Below the pieces are notes generated by a model that ran no database searches, was not told the origin of the DNA, and was given only the letters and a program-made list of their open reading frames with translations. A stretch of 64,000 nt of DNA from assembly GCF_028682175.1 (NCBI RefSeq), contig NZ_JANHKS010000007.1, positions 103,437-167,436 on the forward strand. Reading direction: 5' to 3'. The position numbers and the translations under genes are program-made. This DNA is from Pseudomonas putida (GTDB lineage Bacteria; Pseudomonadota; Gammaproteobacteria; Pseudomonadales; Pseudomonadaceae). Shown in pieces: positions 26,114-40,439 of this stretch. Every line of letters starts with the position of its first letter. The first letter of the stretch is position 1.

Positions 26114-27016
26114 TCACTTTTCCTTGAGTTCATATTCAATGTCCGCCGTAACAGGACGCCAGTGCCAAGAGCTGCCAGATAGTTGCCAATGGTCATCCGC
26201 CTCTACGAATTGCTGCCTGATGTGGCGCAGCTCGCCGAATTCGCGATGGACCGATTTAGCTTTGAGCCGCCTCTCCCCGTCCGTTAGAGGCTGCCATTCC
26301 TGAATTATCGTCCGGAACGTATTCGCATAATCCTTCCCCTCAGCAAGAAATACCCGCCCTTCATCCCCTCTGGAAGTGAGCCAGTTTGCAGCGAAGGACA
26401 ATGCGTTGGTTGCGATATCGGCCTGTATGTCAAGGGTCACCCAACGGCCCGGGCCGTGGGGCAGACACATGTTCGCCCTCGCCATGCTTAGCTGCCGGCA
26501 GGGAGGTGCTGAAAACCTGAACCCGTAATACTTTTCGAGTTCAACAGAGGTGAGTGGCTTGATAGGCCTGTCCGTTATAAAAAACCAATCACCTCGATTA
26601 ATCTTTTCACCAATTCGGCTTCTATGGTAATCCAACTGGCAGTCTTCTATAGAGATACCGCACTCTCGAATCAATTCGGGCAACCCTCTGATACTGGCGG
26701 GATCACTCAAAGCCCTCTGAATTTCACGTGTTGCGAAAACCGGGCTTTCTATTCGCTGCAACTGATGACGTCTTATCTCACCTTTGGCAACAACCTCATT
26801 CATCTCCGGCCCCTTGAAAAGACATGACCAATAAAAACACTCGGCCTTGATACCGTCTTTGCTGATCCAGGAATGCCGGATACATCTTCTATCAACGTAG
26901 GATGATTCCGTTTTCAGTTGCTTCCGAAAAACCACGGCTGGATACCGACGTTCCTGCGCCACACAGACCCACCGCTTTTCTACCCCCCCATCACCCAAAT
27001 CAATCTTGCTACCCAC
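26114..27016 (-). CDS. Hypothetical protein, first gene of an AT-richer two-gene cassette
   Basis: Up to 300 aa from a GTG at 27016 (AGGAGGG ten bases upstream), or 229 aa from ATG 26803 (MNEVVAKGEIRRHQLQ, with AAGGGG upstream); the sequence does not decide between them. No signal peptide or membrane segment. Visible stretches include RIESPVFATREIQRALSDP, GDWFFITDRPIKPLTSVELE and GPGRWVTLDIQADIATNALSFAANWL, none of which I can assign to a family. It is followed after 4 bp by the small membrane protein gene. Codon use is less GC-rich at third positions than in flanking genes, and the pair sits beside the REPIN array between core genes putA and the acyl-CoA dehydrogenase, which suggests a recent insertion. 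Confidence 0.65.
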   Translation of the reverse strand: MGSKIDLGDGGVEKRWVCVAQERRYPAVVFRKQLKTESSYVDRRCIRHSWISKDGIKAECFYWSCLFKGPEMNEVVAKGEIRRHQLQRIESPVFATREIQRALSDPASIRGLPELIRECGISIEDCQLDYHRSRIGEKINRGDWFFITDRPIKPLTSVELEKYYGFRFSAPPCRQLSMARANMCLPHGPGRWVTLDIQADIATNALSFAANWLTSRGDEGRVFLAEGKDYANTFRTIIQEWQPLTDGERRLKAKSVHREFGELRHIRQQFVEADDHWQLSGSSWHWRPVTADIEYELKEK

Positions 27017-27068
27017 CCCACCCTCGCCCTCCTAGACTCGGCAGCACTTCAATGAAAGGTACGCCGCC

Positions 27069-28871
27069 ATGTCCGAGATGCTGCTCAGTTCCCGCAATCT
27101 GGCTTTCGAGCTATATGAGGTGCTGGACGCCGAGGCGCTGACTCGGCGGGAGCGTTTTGCCGAGCACAGTCGGGAGACGTTCGACGCGGCGATCACGACG
27201 GCGCGGACCATTGCCGAGAAGTTCTTTGCCCCGCATAACCGCAAGAACGATGAAAACGAGCCGCGCTACGAGAATGGCGAGGCGGTTTTGATTCCTGAGG
27301 TCAAACCTGCGGTGGATGCGTTTCTCGAGGCGGGTTTTCTCAATGCCGCTCGCGGTTTCGAAGACGGCGGCATGCAGTTGCCGACGCTGCTGTCTCAGGC
27401 CTGTTTTGCGCACTTTCAGGCCGCCAACGCGGCTTCTGCGTCCTATCCGTTTCTGACCATGGGCGCGGCGAACCTGATCGAGAACTTCGGCAGCGAGGAG
27501 CAAAAGCGCCGCTTCCTGCAGCCGATGATCGAGGGCCGGTTCTTTGGCACCATGGCCCTGACCGAGCCCCACGCCGGCTCGTCCCTGTCAGACATCCGCA
27601 CCCGCGCCGAGCCCGCAGCAGACGGCAGCTATCGCCTGCGCGGCAACAAGATCTTTATCTCAGGTGGGGACCATCCGCTGTCGGAGAACATCGTCCATCT
27701 GGTGCTGGCCAAGCTGCCGGACGCGCCTGCCGGAGTGAAGGGGATCTCTCTGTTCATCGTGCCGAAATTCCTGGTCAACGACGACGGCAGCCTTGGGCCG
27801 CGCAATGATGTGCTGCTGGCCGGGCTGTTCCACAAGATGGGCTGGCGCGGCACCACGTCCACCGCGCTGAATTTCGGCGACAACGGCAACTGCACGGGAT
27901 ATCTGATCGGCAAGCCGCACCAAGGCCTGAGCTACATGTTCCAGATGATGAACGAGGCGCGCATCGGCGTCGGCATGGGTGCGGTGATGCTGGGTTACGC
28001 CGGCTACTTGTACTCACTGGACTACGCCCGCGAGCGTCCGCAAGGCCGGCTGCCCGAGAGCAAGAACCCGGAAAGCGCGCAGGTTTCGATCATCCAGCAT
28101 GCCGACGTCAAACGCATGCTGCTGACCCAGAAAGCCTATGTCGAAGGTGCGTTCGATCTGGGCCTGTATGCCGCCCGTCTGTTCGACGACACGCAAACCG
28201 CTGAAACCGCGGACCAGCGCACCCAGGCACATGAGCTGCTGGACCTGCTCACGCCCATCGTCAAATCCTGGCCGTCGGAGTTCTGCCTCAAGGCCAACGA
28301 GCTGGCGATCCAGATCCTCGGCGGCCACGGCTACACCCGCGAATACCCGGTGGAGCAATACTACCGCGACAACCGCCTGAACCCGATCCACGAAGGCACC
28401 CACGGCATTCAGTCGCTTGACCTGCTGGGGCGCAAGCTGGCGCAGAACGGCGGGGCCGGGCTCAAACAACTGCTGCGTCTCATTGCAGCCACCTGTGAGC
28501 GTGCGCAGCAGCACCAGAACCTCGACTCGTTGCGCGAGCCGCTGGAAAAGATCGTCGCCAACCTGCAAGTGGTCACGCTGGCACTGCTGACCGACCTGGC
28601 CCAAGGCAAAGTCACGGGCACACTGGCCAACTCGGCGCTGTATCTAAAAGCCTTCGGCCATACCGTGATCGGCTGGCGCTGGCTGGAGCAGGCGATTCGC
28701 GCCCAGGAGGGTCTGAATGCAGGCAACGAAACCGACGCCGACTTCTACCGGGGCAAGCTGCAAGCGGCGCGCTACTTCCTGACGTGGGAAGTGCCAGCCT
28801 GCCACCATGAGCTTGCGATTCTGCAAGCCCGTGATGATGTCTGCCTGGCCACTCAGGACAGCTGGTTCTGA
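27069..28871 (+). CDS. Acyl-CoA dehydrogenase, FadE/DmdC-like ~600-aa class
   Basis: FAD-dependent acyl-CoA dehydrogenase, 600 aa, of the longer class with an extended N-terminus and an extra C-terminal domain. Visible motifs: GTMALTEPHAGSSLSDIRTRA (flavin and substrate region, about 157-180), MMNEARIGVGMGAV, and the QILGGHGYTREYPVEQYYRDNRLNPIHEGT block in which Glu442 is the expected catalytic base. Acts in beta-oxidation or a related acyl-CoA pathway; chain length is not predictable. ATG 27069 has a modest AAAGG upstream. Upstream lies the divergent hypothetical gene only 52 bp away; downstream is the antiporter gene, same strand, with an intervening 142 bp. Confidence 0.9.
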   Translation: MSEMLLSSRNLAFELYEVLDAEALTRRERFAEHSRETFDAAITTARTIAEKFFAPHNRKNDENEPRYENGEAVLIPEVKPAVDAFLEAGFLNAARGFEDGGMQLPTLLSQACFAHFQAANAASASYPFLTMGAANLIENFGSEEQKRRFLQPMIEGRFFGTMALTEPHAGSSLSDIRTRAEPAADGSYRLRGNKIFISGGDHPLSENIVHLVLAKLPDAPAGVKGISLFIVPKFLVNDDGSLGPRNDVLLAGLFHKMGWRGTTSTALNFGDNGNCTGYLIGKPHQGLSYMFQMMNEARIGVGMGAVMLGYAGYLYSLDYARERPQGRLPESKNPESAQVSIIQHADVKRMLLTQKAYVEGAFDLGLYAARLFDDTQTAETADQRTQAHELLDLLTPIVKSWPSEFCLKANELAIQILGGHGYTREYPVEQYYRDNRLNPIHEGTHGIQSLDLLGRKLAQNGGAGLKQLLRLIAATCERAQQHQNLDSLREPLEKIVANLQVVTLALLTDLAQGKVTGTLANSALYLKAFGHTVIGWRWLEQAIRAQEGLNAGNETDADFYRGKLQAARYFLTWEVPACHHELAILQARDDVCLATQDSWF

Positions 28872-29013
28872 TTTATCCAGACATGGCATTGCGCACCGGA
28901 CACTCGACAAAGCTTTGACAGCTCGCTAATTCAACGGGTTAAATCCCTTGGCACGTGGACTGCATGTCAGTCCGCGCATGCGTTCTTATCTGCTTTTGTC
29001 TGGAGTACCGCCC

Positions 29014-30756
<1,743 letters not shown>

Positions 30757-30792
30757 ACTGCTCCCCTTTCCTGATTGTTCGACCCGGTGTCT

Positions 30793-35697
<4,905 letters not shown>

Positions 35698-35738
35698 GCA
35701 CCAAACGCCGTGCCGCTACGGATGACCGACACCAAACC

Positions 35739-36083
35739 CCTTAGGAGCGCGCTTGCCCGCGACAGGGCCAGGTCAGGCGCCGCTGCAGTGTCTGTACCGA
35801 CGCCGTCGCGGGCAAGCGCGCTCCTACAGGTATTGCGGTGTTAGGGGATTTGGTTCAACACGCCCACCGTAGCAGCACGGCTTGCCGGCGGGAGCGCCCT
35901 CAAAATCGTCCCCGCCGGCAAGTCGCGCTGCTACGGGTGACATACACCCATTCCCGTAGGAGCGCGCTTGCCCGCGACAGGGCCAGGTCAGGCGCCACTG
36001 CAGTGTCTGTACCGACACCGTCGCGGGCAAGCGCGCTCCTACAGGTTTGGCGGTGTTAGGGCATTGCGTTCAGGCTGCTACGG
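35739..36083. repeat. Second locus of the composite REPIN unit (A-B-A with remnants)
   Basis: An A-class REPIN starts near 35740, a B-class REPIN at 35868-35937 and a second A-class REPIN at 35955, ending near 36044; the A-to-A period is 215 bp. A B right-arm remnant precedes at 35709-35721 and another ends the block at about 36073-36083. The linker after the A element (tgcggtgttagg ... caacacgcccacc) is related to the linker in the array at 24479-25636, so the same composite unit has spread to two loci. Occupies most of the 380-bp gap after selO. Confidence 0.9.
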
Positions 36084-37052
36084 ACCTGGGGCAGCCGGCG
36101 CAGGCGTGGTGTCGGGAGCCTTCTGCGCTGGTGCTGCGCCCGCGACGGCAGCAGCCTGGGCCGACCTCGCTTCACGTTTTTTCATGTAGGCCTCGGTCCA
36201 GGTCACTGGCACGGGGGAAGTCCTCGGGCTGAATTTCTTGCTGTAAGCAGAGTTCACCAGGCTGGATTTCTCCTGTTTGGTGTCAACGACTCCGGCGAGA
36301 ATGTCATAGAGCGTCAGCTTGCGGTCCGGCGCCTGACGACTCGGCACGCCGGGCAGCCCGGGCAAGGTCGGATCGTTTTTGATCCTGTCACGCAGAACCG
36401 CCTCGGCATTTTTCGGATACCCCACCGCCTTCTCGATAGCCGGCAAAGACTGGTAATAACTCAACGCCTCCCGATAGAACTTCGACGCCTTGCCGGTTCG
36501 CACCTGCTCGATGGTCCCCTCGGCAATCGCAACCTTCTGCCAGGCGTCGTCCATCTTCTGCACCACATGCCACGCTGCCCGCCGCTCATTCTGGGTGAAC
36601 ATGCCGCTGTCGTCGTACACGACCGCGTTCAACTGCTCACGGGACAGATTATCGAAGGGACTCGTCGCATGCTTGTCACCTGCGATGGTTCTGGACACAA
36701 ACTCGCTGGCCTTGCGGGCGCGGTCCAGCAGTTCGGGATCCTTGGTGTTCGGCACTTCCATCGCGCGGGTAAAACTGTTGGCGGTCTTGGTCTCCTGCAG
36801 AAACTCATTGACCCGCCCCACCCCGTACTTGCCCAGGTCATCGTGAGTCATCTGTGCCTCACGCTTCGCGGCACGGGCGGTGCTTTCGTTCAACTGATTG
36901 GCCAGCGTCGAAAAACTCGCCTTGTCGGTTGACGGCTTGGCGGTTTTGTCCACAGCGGGCTGGTTGCTCTCCTGCTCCTGAGGCGGTGTAACGGCGGTGC
37001 CTGACATCCTGGCGACAACCGTCGCGGCGGCAGCTTGTATCTGACTGATCAT
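36078..37052 (-). CDS. Conserved hypothetical protein with disordered ends
   Basis: 324-aa soluble protein of unknown function. The N-terminal ~60 residues are Ala/Thr/Gln/Pro-rich and probably disordered. The centre (about 65-270) is helical, including YGVGRVNEFLQETKTANSFT, LSREQLNAVVYDDSGMFTQN and ERRAAWHVVQKMDDAWQKVA. The C-terminal 35 residues are Lys/Ala/Pro-rich. No signal peptide or membrane helix. ATG 37052 is supported by AGGGAG seven bases upstream. The stop TAG lies inside a B-class REP remnant (ccgtagcagc read on the minus strand), so the last residues and stop codon are REP-derived. I cannot name a function; proteins with this general pattern occur in Pseudomonas genomes, but no hrp-box-like element was found upstream to suggest a type III effector. 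Confidence 0.75.
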   Translation of the reverse strand: MISQIQAAAATVVARMSGTAVTPPQEQESNQPAVDKTAKPSTDKASFSTLANQLNESTARAAKREAQMTHDDLGKYGVGRVNEFLQETKTANSFTRAMEVPNTKDPELLDRARKASEFVSRTIAGDKHATSPFDNLSREQLNAVVYDDSGMFTQNERRAAWHVVQKMDDAWQKVAIAEGTIEQVRTGKASKFYREALSYYQSLPAIEKAVGYPKNAEAVLRDRIKNDPTLPGLPGVPSRQAPDRKLTLYDILAGVVDTKQEKSSLVNSAYSKKFSPRTSPVPVTWTEAYMKKREARSAQAAAVAGAAPAQKAPDTTPAPAAPGP

Positions 37053-37377
37053 TGGCGACTCCCTGGCAATGAGATGACAGGGGCCGATGCATCAGGTCCG
37101 GATAAATGCCCCCTCAGCGCGGGAAGCTAGGCGTGGTGCTGGTTGGTGACTAGCTGGGCAAACGGGCCTCTCTTTCGGATAAAGCGCCGCAGACGCTAGC
37201 GGTAAGCGCAATGATTCTGGAGGGAAGGGGTGATAAATCGAAAAATGGTGAACGTCGCGGATTGCCGCTGACGCTTGGGTGAAACGGTAAAAACTTAGAT
37301 GAAATGTGAAATGAGGCACAAACGTCTGGTGAGCCGCGAATCCTGCAAATCAATCCCACTGAGGACTAAGGATACGA
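37053..37377. other. Intergenic region, nothing recognised
   Basis: 325 bp between two minus-strand genes. The place where a toxin gene would be expected, directly downstream of the antitoxin gene, holds only reading frames with stops or atypical composition. No repeat of the REP classes and no clear promoter was seen. Confidence 0.5.
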
Positions 37378-37668
37378 TTAGATGACTTCCCGGCCGACCG
37401 GCTCACCATCTCTTGCCCAGGCGGTTTCGCTATTGAGTTCGGCGACATGCTCGGCACCTTTCAACAACTCTGCAGCCGAGTAGCGCTTCCTGACCATCTG
37501 AGGGACTGGCTTAGCGATCAGTCCGCCCGCTTCAACGCTCAGTTCGACCTGAGACCCTATATCCAGATCCAGTAGTCTGAGAAAAGCAGGAGGAATGGTC
37601 ATTACCGCCGCCCCGCCTTGCCTGCGAATAGTGGAGTTCATCGTCATCGTCTTTCTCTTGTCGACCAT
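37378..37668 (-). CDS. Orphan AbrB/MazE-type (ChpS-like) antitoxin
   Basis: 96-aa protein with a SpoVT/AbrB swapped-hairpin DNA-binding domain: NSTIRRQGGAAVMTIPPAFLRLLDLDIGSQVELSVEAGGLIAKP. The toxin-binding tail ends in SETAWARDGEPVGREVI, the WGxPVGxE pattern of MazE/ChpS antitoxins. GTG/ATG choices are several; ATG 37668 has GAGG eight bases upstream, while ATG 37647 or 37641 would give the minimal domain. No toxin-like gene (MazF, PIN) follows or precedes it. A perfect palindrome immediately upstream probably serves as its own operator. Either an orphan regulator or a relic of a lost toxin-antitoxin pair. Confidence 0.8.
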   Translation of the reverse strand: MVDKRKTMTMNSTIRRQGGAAVMTIPPAFLRLLDLDIGSQVELSVEAGGLIAKPVPQMVRKRYSAAELLKGAEHVAELNSETAWARDGEPVGREVI

Positions 37669-37688
37669 AGCCATTGCCTCACCTGACA

Positions 37689-37706
37689 GTGCTACAAAAG
37701 TAGCAC
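37689..37706. promoter_or_regulatory. Palindromic operator candidate upstream of the AbrB-type gene
   Basis: GTGCTAC-AAAA-GTAGCAC, a perfect 7-bp inverted repeat with a 4-bp centre, about 20 bp before the chosen start. Position and symmetry fit autoregulation by the dimeric AbrB-type protein. Confidence 0.55.
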
Positions 37707-37810
37707 CCGACACCGGCCTTTGCGATGAGCGAGGATAAGCGTCCAGCCTAATCATCTGCGAAAGACCATCCAATGCGAAACGTCATCCAGCCTTGTGGGA
37801 ATTGGCTGAA

Positions 37811-38506
37811 TCAACTCCCCAACAACCACCCCAACCCCATCTCCACATGCTCCTGAGTGCTGTCCACCAGCGGCAGCGGGCTTTGCACGCCTTCCAGCAG
37901 CAGGCCGATTTCGGTGCAGCCCAGAATGGCGGCCTGGGCACCCTGGTCGCGCAGTTGCTCTAGCACGCCCAGGTAGAAGTCGCGGGCGGGTTGGTGGAAT
38001 TGGCCCAGGCACAGTTCGGCGAAGATCACGCGGTCGATTTCGGCCATGGCGTCGAGGCTGGGCAGCAGCGTTTCGATGCCGAAGCGGTCAGCCAGGCGGC
38101 GCTTGTAGAAGTCTTCCTGCATGGTGAAGCGGGTGCCCAGTAGCGCGGCGCGGGTGACGTCCCTGGCCTGTAGCGCCTGGCCGACGGCGTCGCCGATGTG
38201 CAGCAGGGGGATGTCGACGGCGGACTCGATGGCTGCCGCCACCTTATGCATGGTGTTCGTCGCCAGCAGGATCGCGCCGGCACCGGCGCGTTCGAGGCCC
38301 CGGGAAGCCTCGGCCAGTCGTTCGCCTGCCAGGTCCCACTGGCCGGATTTCTGCAGCGCGGCGATGCCGGCGAAATCCACCGAGTGCAGCAGCAACGGCG
38401 CCGAGTGCAGGCCGCCCAGGCGATTGCGGACGCCTTCGTTGAGCCATTTGTAATACGTCGCGGTGGATTCCCAACTCATCCCGCCCAGAACACCGAGGGT
38501 TTGCAT
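37811..38506 (-). CDS. Aspartate/glutamate racemase family protein (YgeA-like)
   Basis: 231-aa cofactor-independent amino-acid racemase family member. It starts MQTLGVLGGMSWESTATYY, the usual phosphate-like loop of the fold. The two catalytic positions are in LLATNTMHKVA (Thr in place of the first Cys) and LGCTEIGLLL (Cys present). A Thr/Cys pair is the pattern of YgeA-type broad-specificity racemases rather than of MurI or strict aspartate racemase. Likely role: production of D-amino acids from L-amino acids; the substrate is not determined. Stands alone on the minus strand, with trxC divergent from it. Confidence 0.85.
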   Translation of the reverse strand: MQTLGVLGGMSWESTATYYKWLNEGVRNRLGGLHSAPLLLHSVDFAGIAALQKSGQWDLAGERLAEASRGLERAGAGAILLATNTMHKVAAAIESAVDIPLLHIGDAVGQALQARDVTRAALLGTRFTMQEDFYKRRLADRFGIETLLPSLDAMAEIDRVIFAELCLGQFHQPARDFYLGVLEQLRDQGAQAAILGCTEIGLLLEGVQSPLPLVDSTQEHVEMGLGWLLGS

Positions 38507-38668
38507 AAGGTTCTCTCTGTTTTTATTGGCAACTCAGGCTAGGCCGATTGCCACGAGCAAGCCAGTAACAGAAGCGGCTCAAGCTGGCGGTACAGTCGTG
38601 GTCCACACTTGATATGCGGCCGCCCTGGCTCCATCTACCGCTCATTCGCCCTTATTCCGGTAACCATC

Positions 38669-39103
38669 ATGTCCGAGCCCCTTGTCATCCCCTGCCCTCA
38701 GTGCAACGGCCTGAATCGCATCCCTGCCGACCGTCTGGGCGATGCGCCCAAGTGCGGGCGCTGCAAACAGCCAGTGCTGCTGAACAAACCGTTCAACCTC
38801 ACCCAGGGCGACTACGCCAGCCAGATCAAGGGCGACCTGCCATTGCTGGTGGACGTGTGGGCGGACTGGTGCGGGCCGTGCAAATCCTTCGCGCCGACCT
38901 TCGAACAGGCCGCCGCTCAACTGCAAGGGCGCGTGCGCCTGGCCAAGCTGGACAGCGAAGCCAACCAGCAACTGTCAGCGCAATTGGGGATTCGTTCGAT
39001 TCCCAGTCTGATCCTGTTCAGGAATGGCCGCGAAGTGGCGCGTCAGAGCGGTGCCATGCCCTTGCCTCAGTTGACCGCCTGGCTGGCAAGCCAGGGCATC
39101 TGA
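38669..39103 (+). CDS. trxC: Thioredoxin 2
   Basis: 144-aa zinc-containing thioredoxin TrxC, a cytoplasmic disulfide reductase induced in oxidative stress in other bacteria. The N-terminal zinc ribbon has cysteines 9, 12, 29 and 32 (CPQC and CGRC), and the active site is WCGPC at 67-71, followed by the cis-proline region RSIPSLILFRNG. ATG 38669 gives the standard N-terminus; the longer frame from 38609 has no family support. Divergent from the racemase gene. Confidence 0.95.
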   Translation: MSEPLVIPCPQCNGLNRIPADRLGDAPKCGRCKQPVLLNKPFNLTQGDYASQIKGDLPLLVDVWADWCGPCKSFAPTFEQAAAQLQGRVRLAKLDSEANQQLSAQLGIRSIPSLILFRNGREVARQSGAMPLPQLTAWLASQGI

Positions 39104-39238
39104 CAGCCTTTGCTGCACGGCTCGCAGTGCTTTCCTGTTTTGGCGGTAGGGCATTTCTGAAAGCGCTTTTCAGCCCTTCGCGGGTTGGTTTCAGCGCCTA
39201 GGGTTAGCAGCTCACTGGTTAATCCGAGGCTGCGAACG

Positions 39239-39610
39239 ATGACATGTGCAATCAGGGAAGGCGACTCGACCACCACCGGCGGCATTGTGCTGCAGACATC
39301 CGCGACGCTTTCGTGGGAGGACCGCCGGCTGGCCCGCATCGGCGACCCGGTATGGTGCGCCGCCTGCCGACAGGTCGGCTTCATCGCCCAAGGCAATCCG
39401 ACGTTCATCGATCAGGTGGTGGCCATCGCCACCCACGATCAACTGGTGTGCTGTGGCTGCCCGTTCGGCGAGCACAGGCTGATCGCCAGCCAGGACCAGC
39501 TCAAGGCAGACATGCAGGCAGCGATCAGCATCTCAAGGGATCAGGCAGAAAAAGCCCGCAGCCACGCCCGACACTTGATGAAGACGATGCGTGGAGGCAA
39601 GGCAGCCTAG
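39239..39610 (+). CDS. Orphan PAAR-domain protein
   Basis: 123-aa PAAR-repeat protein, the conical tip that sharpens the VgrG spike of type VI secretion systems. The domain covers about residues 5-88: IREGDSTTTGGIVLQTS, ARIGDPVWCAACRQVGFIAQGNP and THDQLVCCGCPFGEHRLIAS, with the metal-binding His/Cys residues. The C-terminal ~35 residues (LKADMQAAISISRDQAEKARSHARHLMKTM) form a charged helix rather than an effector domain. ATG 39239 is chosen with GAGG nine bases upstream. No VgrG, Hcp or effector gene is near, so it must serve a system elsewhere. Confidence 0.85.
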   Translation: MTCAIREGDSTTTGGIVLQTSATLSWEDRRLARIGDPVWCAACRQVGFIAQGNPTFIDQVVAIATHDQLVCCGCPFGEHRLIASQDQLKADMQAAISISRDQAEKARSHARHLMKTMRGGKAA

Positions 39611-39620
39611 TCGCCGTTCA

Positions 39621-39652
39621 CATGTCGGCGGTGTTCTCGCACCGCCGACATG
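39621..39652. terminator. Perfect 13-bp hairpin between convergent PAAR and parA genes
   Basis: CATGTCGGCGGTG, loop TTCTCG, CACCGCCGACATG. It occupies nearly all of the 49-bp gap between the two stop codons. No T-tract on either strand, so its role as a terminator is likely from position but not proven. Confidence 0.5.
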
Positions 39653-39659
39653 GGCGCAA

Positions 39660-40439
39660 TCAATGGTCGGTGTTGCTCTCGAGCAGATGGTGCAACTCGA
39701 CGAACTGCTGGCTCAGCTTGTGCCGCGCGTCCAGGTGGATCAGCGGCAGGCTGGCCTGGTGCGACTCACGCATCTTCACCGAACTGTTGAGGTACACCGG
39801 CAGCACCGGCAGCCCTTCGGCGATCAGTTCGTCGAGCATCTGCTGGGGCAAGCTGGCGCGAGCCTGAAACTGGTTGACAATAATGCCTTCCACCTCCAGA
39901 TCCTCGTTGTGATCCTCCTTGAGCTCTTCGATTTCCTTGAGCAGGCCATACAGCGCCTGACGGGAAAAGGTGTCGCAGTCGAAGGGAATCAACACTCGAT
40001 CAGCAGCGATCAACGCCGAAACCGCGTAGAAGTTCAAGGCTGGCGGCGTATCCAGGTAGATACGGTCGTAATCCTCGTCCAGTTCATCCAGCAGTTTTCG
40101 CAGCTTGTTGATCTTGTGCTTGGCCTCAAGCTTGGGCTGAAGGTCGGCAAGCTCCGCAGTCGCGGTGACCACATGCAGGTTGTCAAAAGGGGTTTCGTAG
40201 ATATCCACCTGGTTCTTCTTGGCGAACGGCCCCGATGACAGGCTTTGCTTGAAGAATTCGGCAATGCCCATGGGGATGTCTTCCCCGGTAAGACCCGTGA
40301 GGTAGTGCGTCGAGTTGGCCTGAGCGTCCAGGTCGATCAAGAGGGTCCGATACCCCTCGTTGGCGCTGACCGCCGCCAGATTGCAGGCGATGCTCGATTT
40401 GCCAACGCCGCCTTTCTGATTGAACACCACACGCCGCAT
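39660..40439 (-). CDS. Orphan ParA-family ATPase
   Basis: 259-aa ParA/MinD-type P-loop ATPase. Deviant Walker A KGGVGKSS at 9-16, Walker A' region LLIDLDAQANSTHYLTG, and Walker B YDRIYLDTPPALNFYAVSAL. No parB gene or parS-like site is adjacent, so it is not the chromosome-partition ParA, which sits with ParB near the origin. Orphan ParAs often position protein cargo such as chemoreceptors, flagella or pili; which applies here cannot be told. ATG 40439 has GGGAG about 8 bp upstream. Convergent with the PAAR gene across a perfect hairpin. Confidence 0.87.
   Translation of the reverse strand: MRRVVFNQKGGVGKSSIACNLAAVSANEGYRTLLIDLDAQANSTHYLTGLTGEDIPMGIAEFFKQSLSSGPFAKKNQVDIYETPFDNLHVVTATAELADLQPKLEAKHKINKLRKLLDELDEDYDRIYLDTPPALNFYAVSALIAADRVLIPFDCDTFSRQALYGLLKEIEELKEDHNEDLEVEGIIVNQFQARASLPQQMLDELIAEGLPVLPVYLNSSVKMRESHQASLPLIHLDARHKLSQQFVELHHLLESNTDH

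Noticed and set aside
37092..37319. 75-residue minus-strand frame where an antitoxin partner toxin could be
   Set aside because: No start signal, no resemblance to MazF, PIN or other toxin folds, and atypical composition.
37053..37377. hrp box (type III secretion promoter) upstream of the 324-aa hypothetical protein
   Set aside because: No GGAACC element was found on the relevant strand, so a type III effector assignment is not supported.
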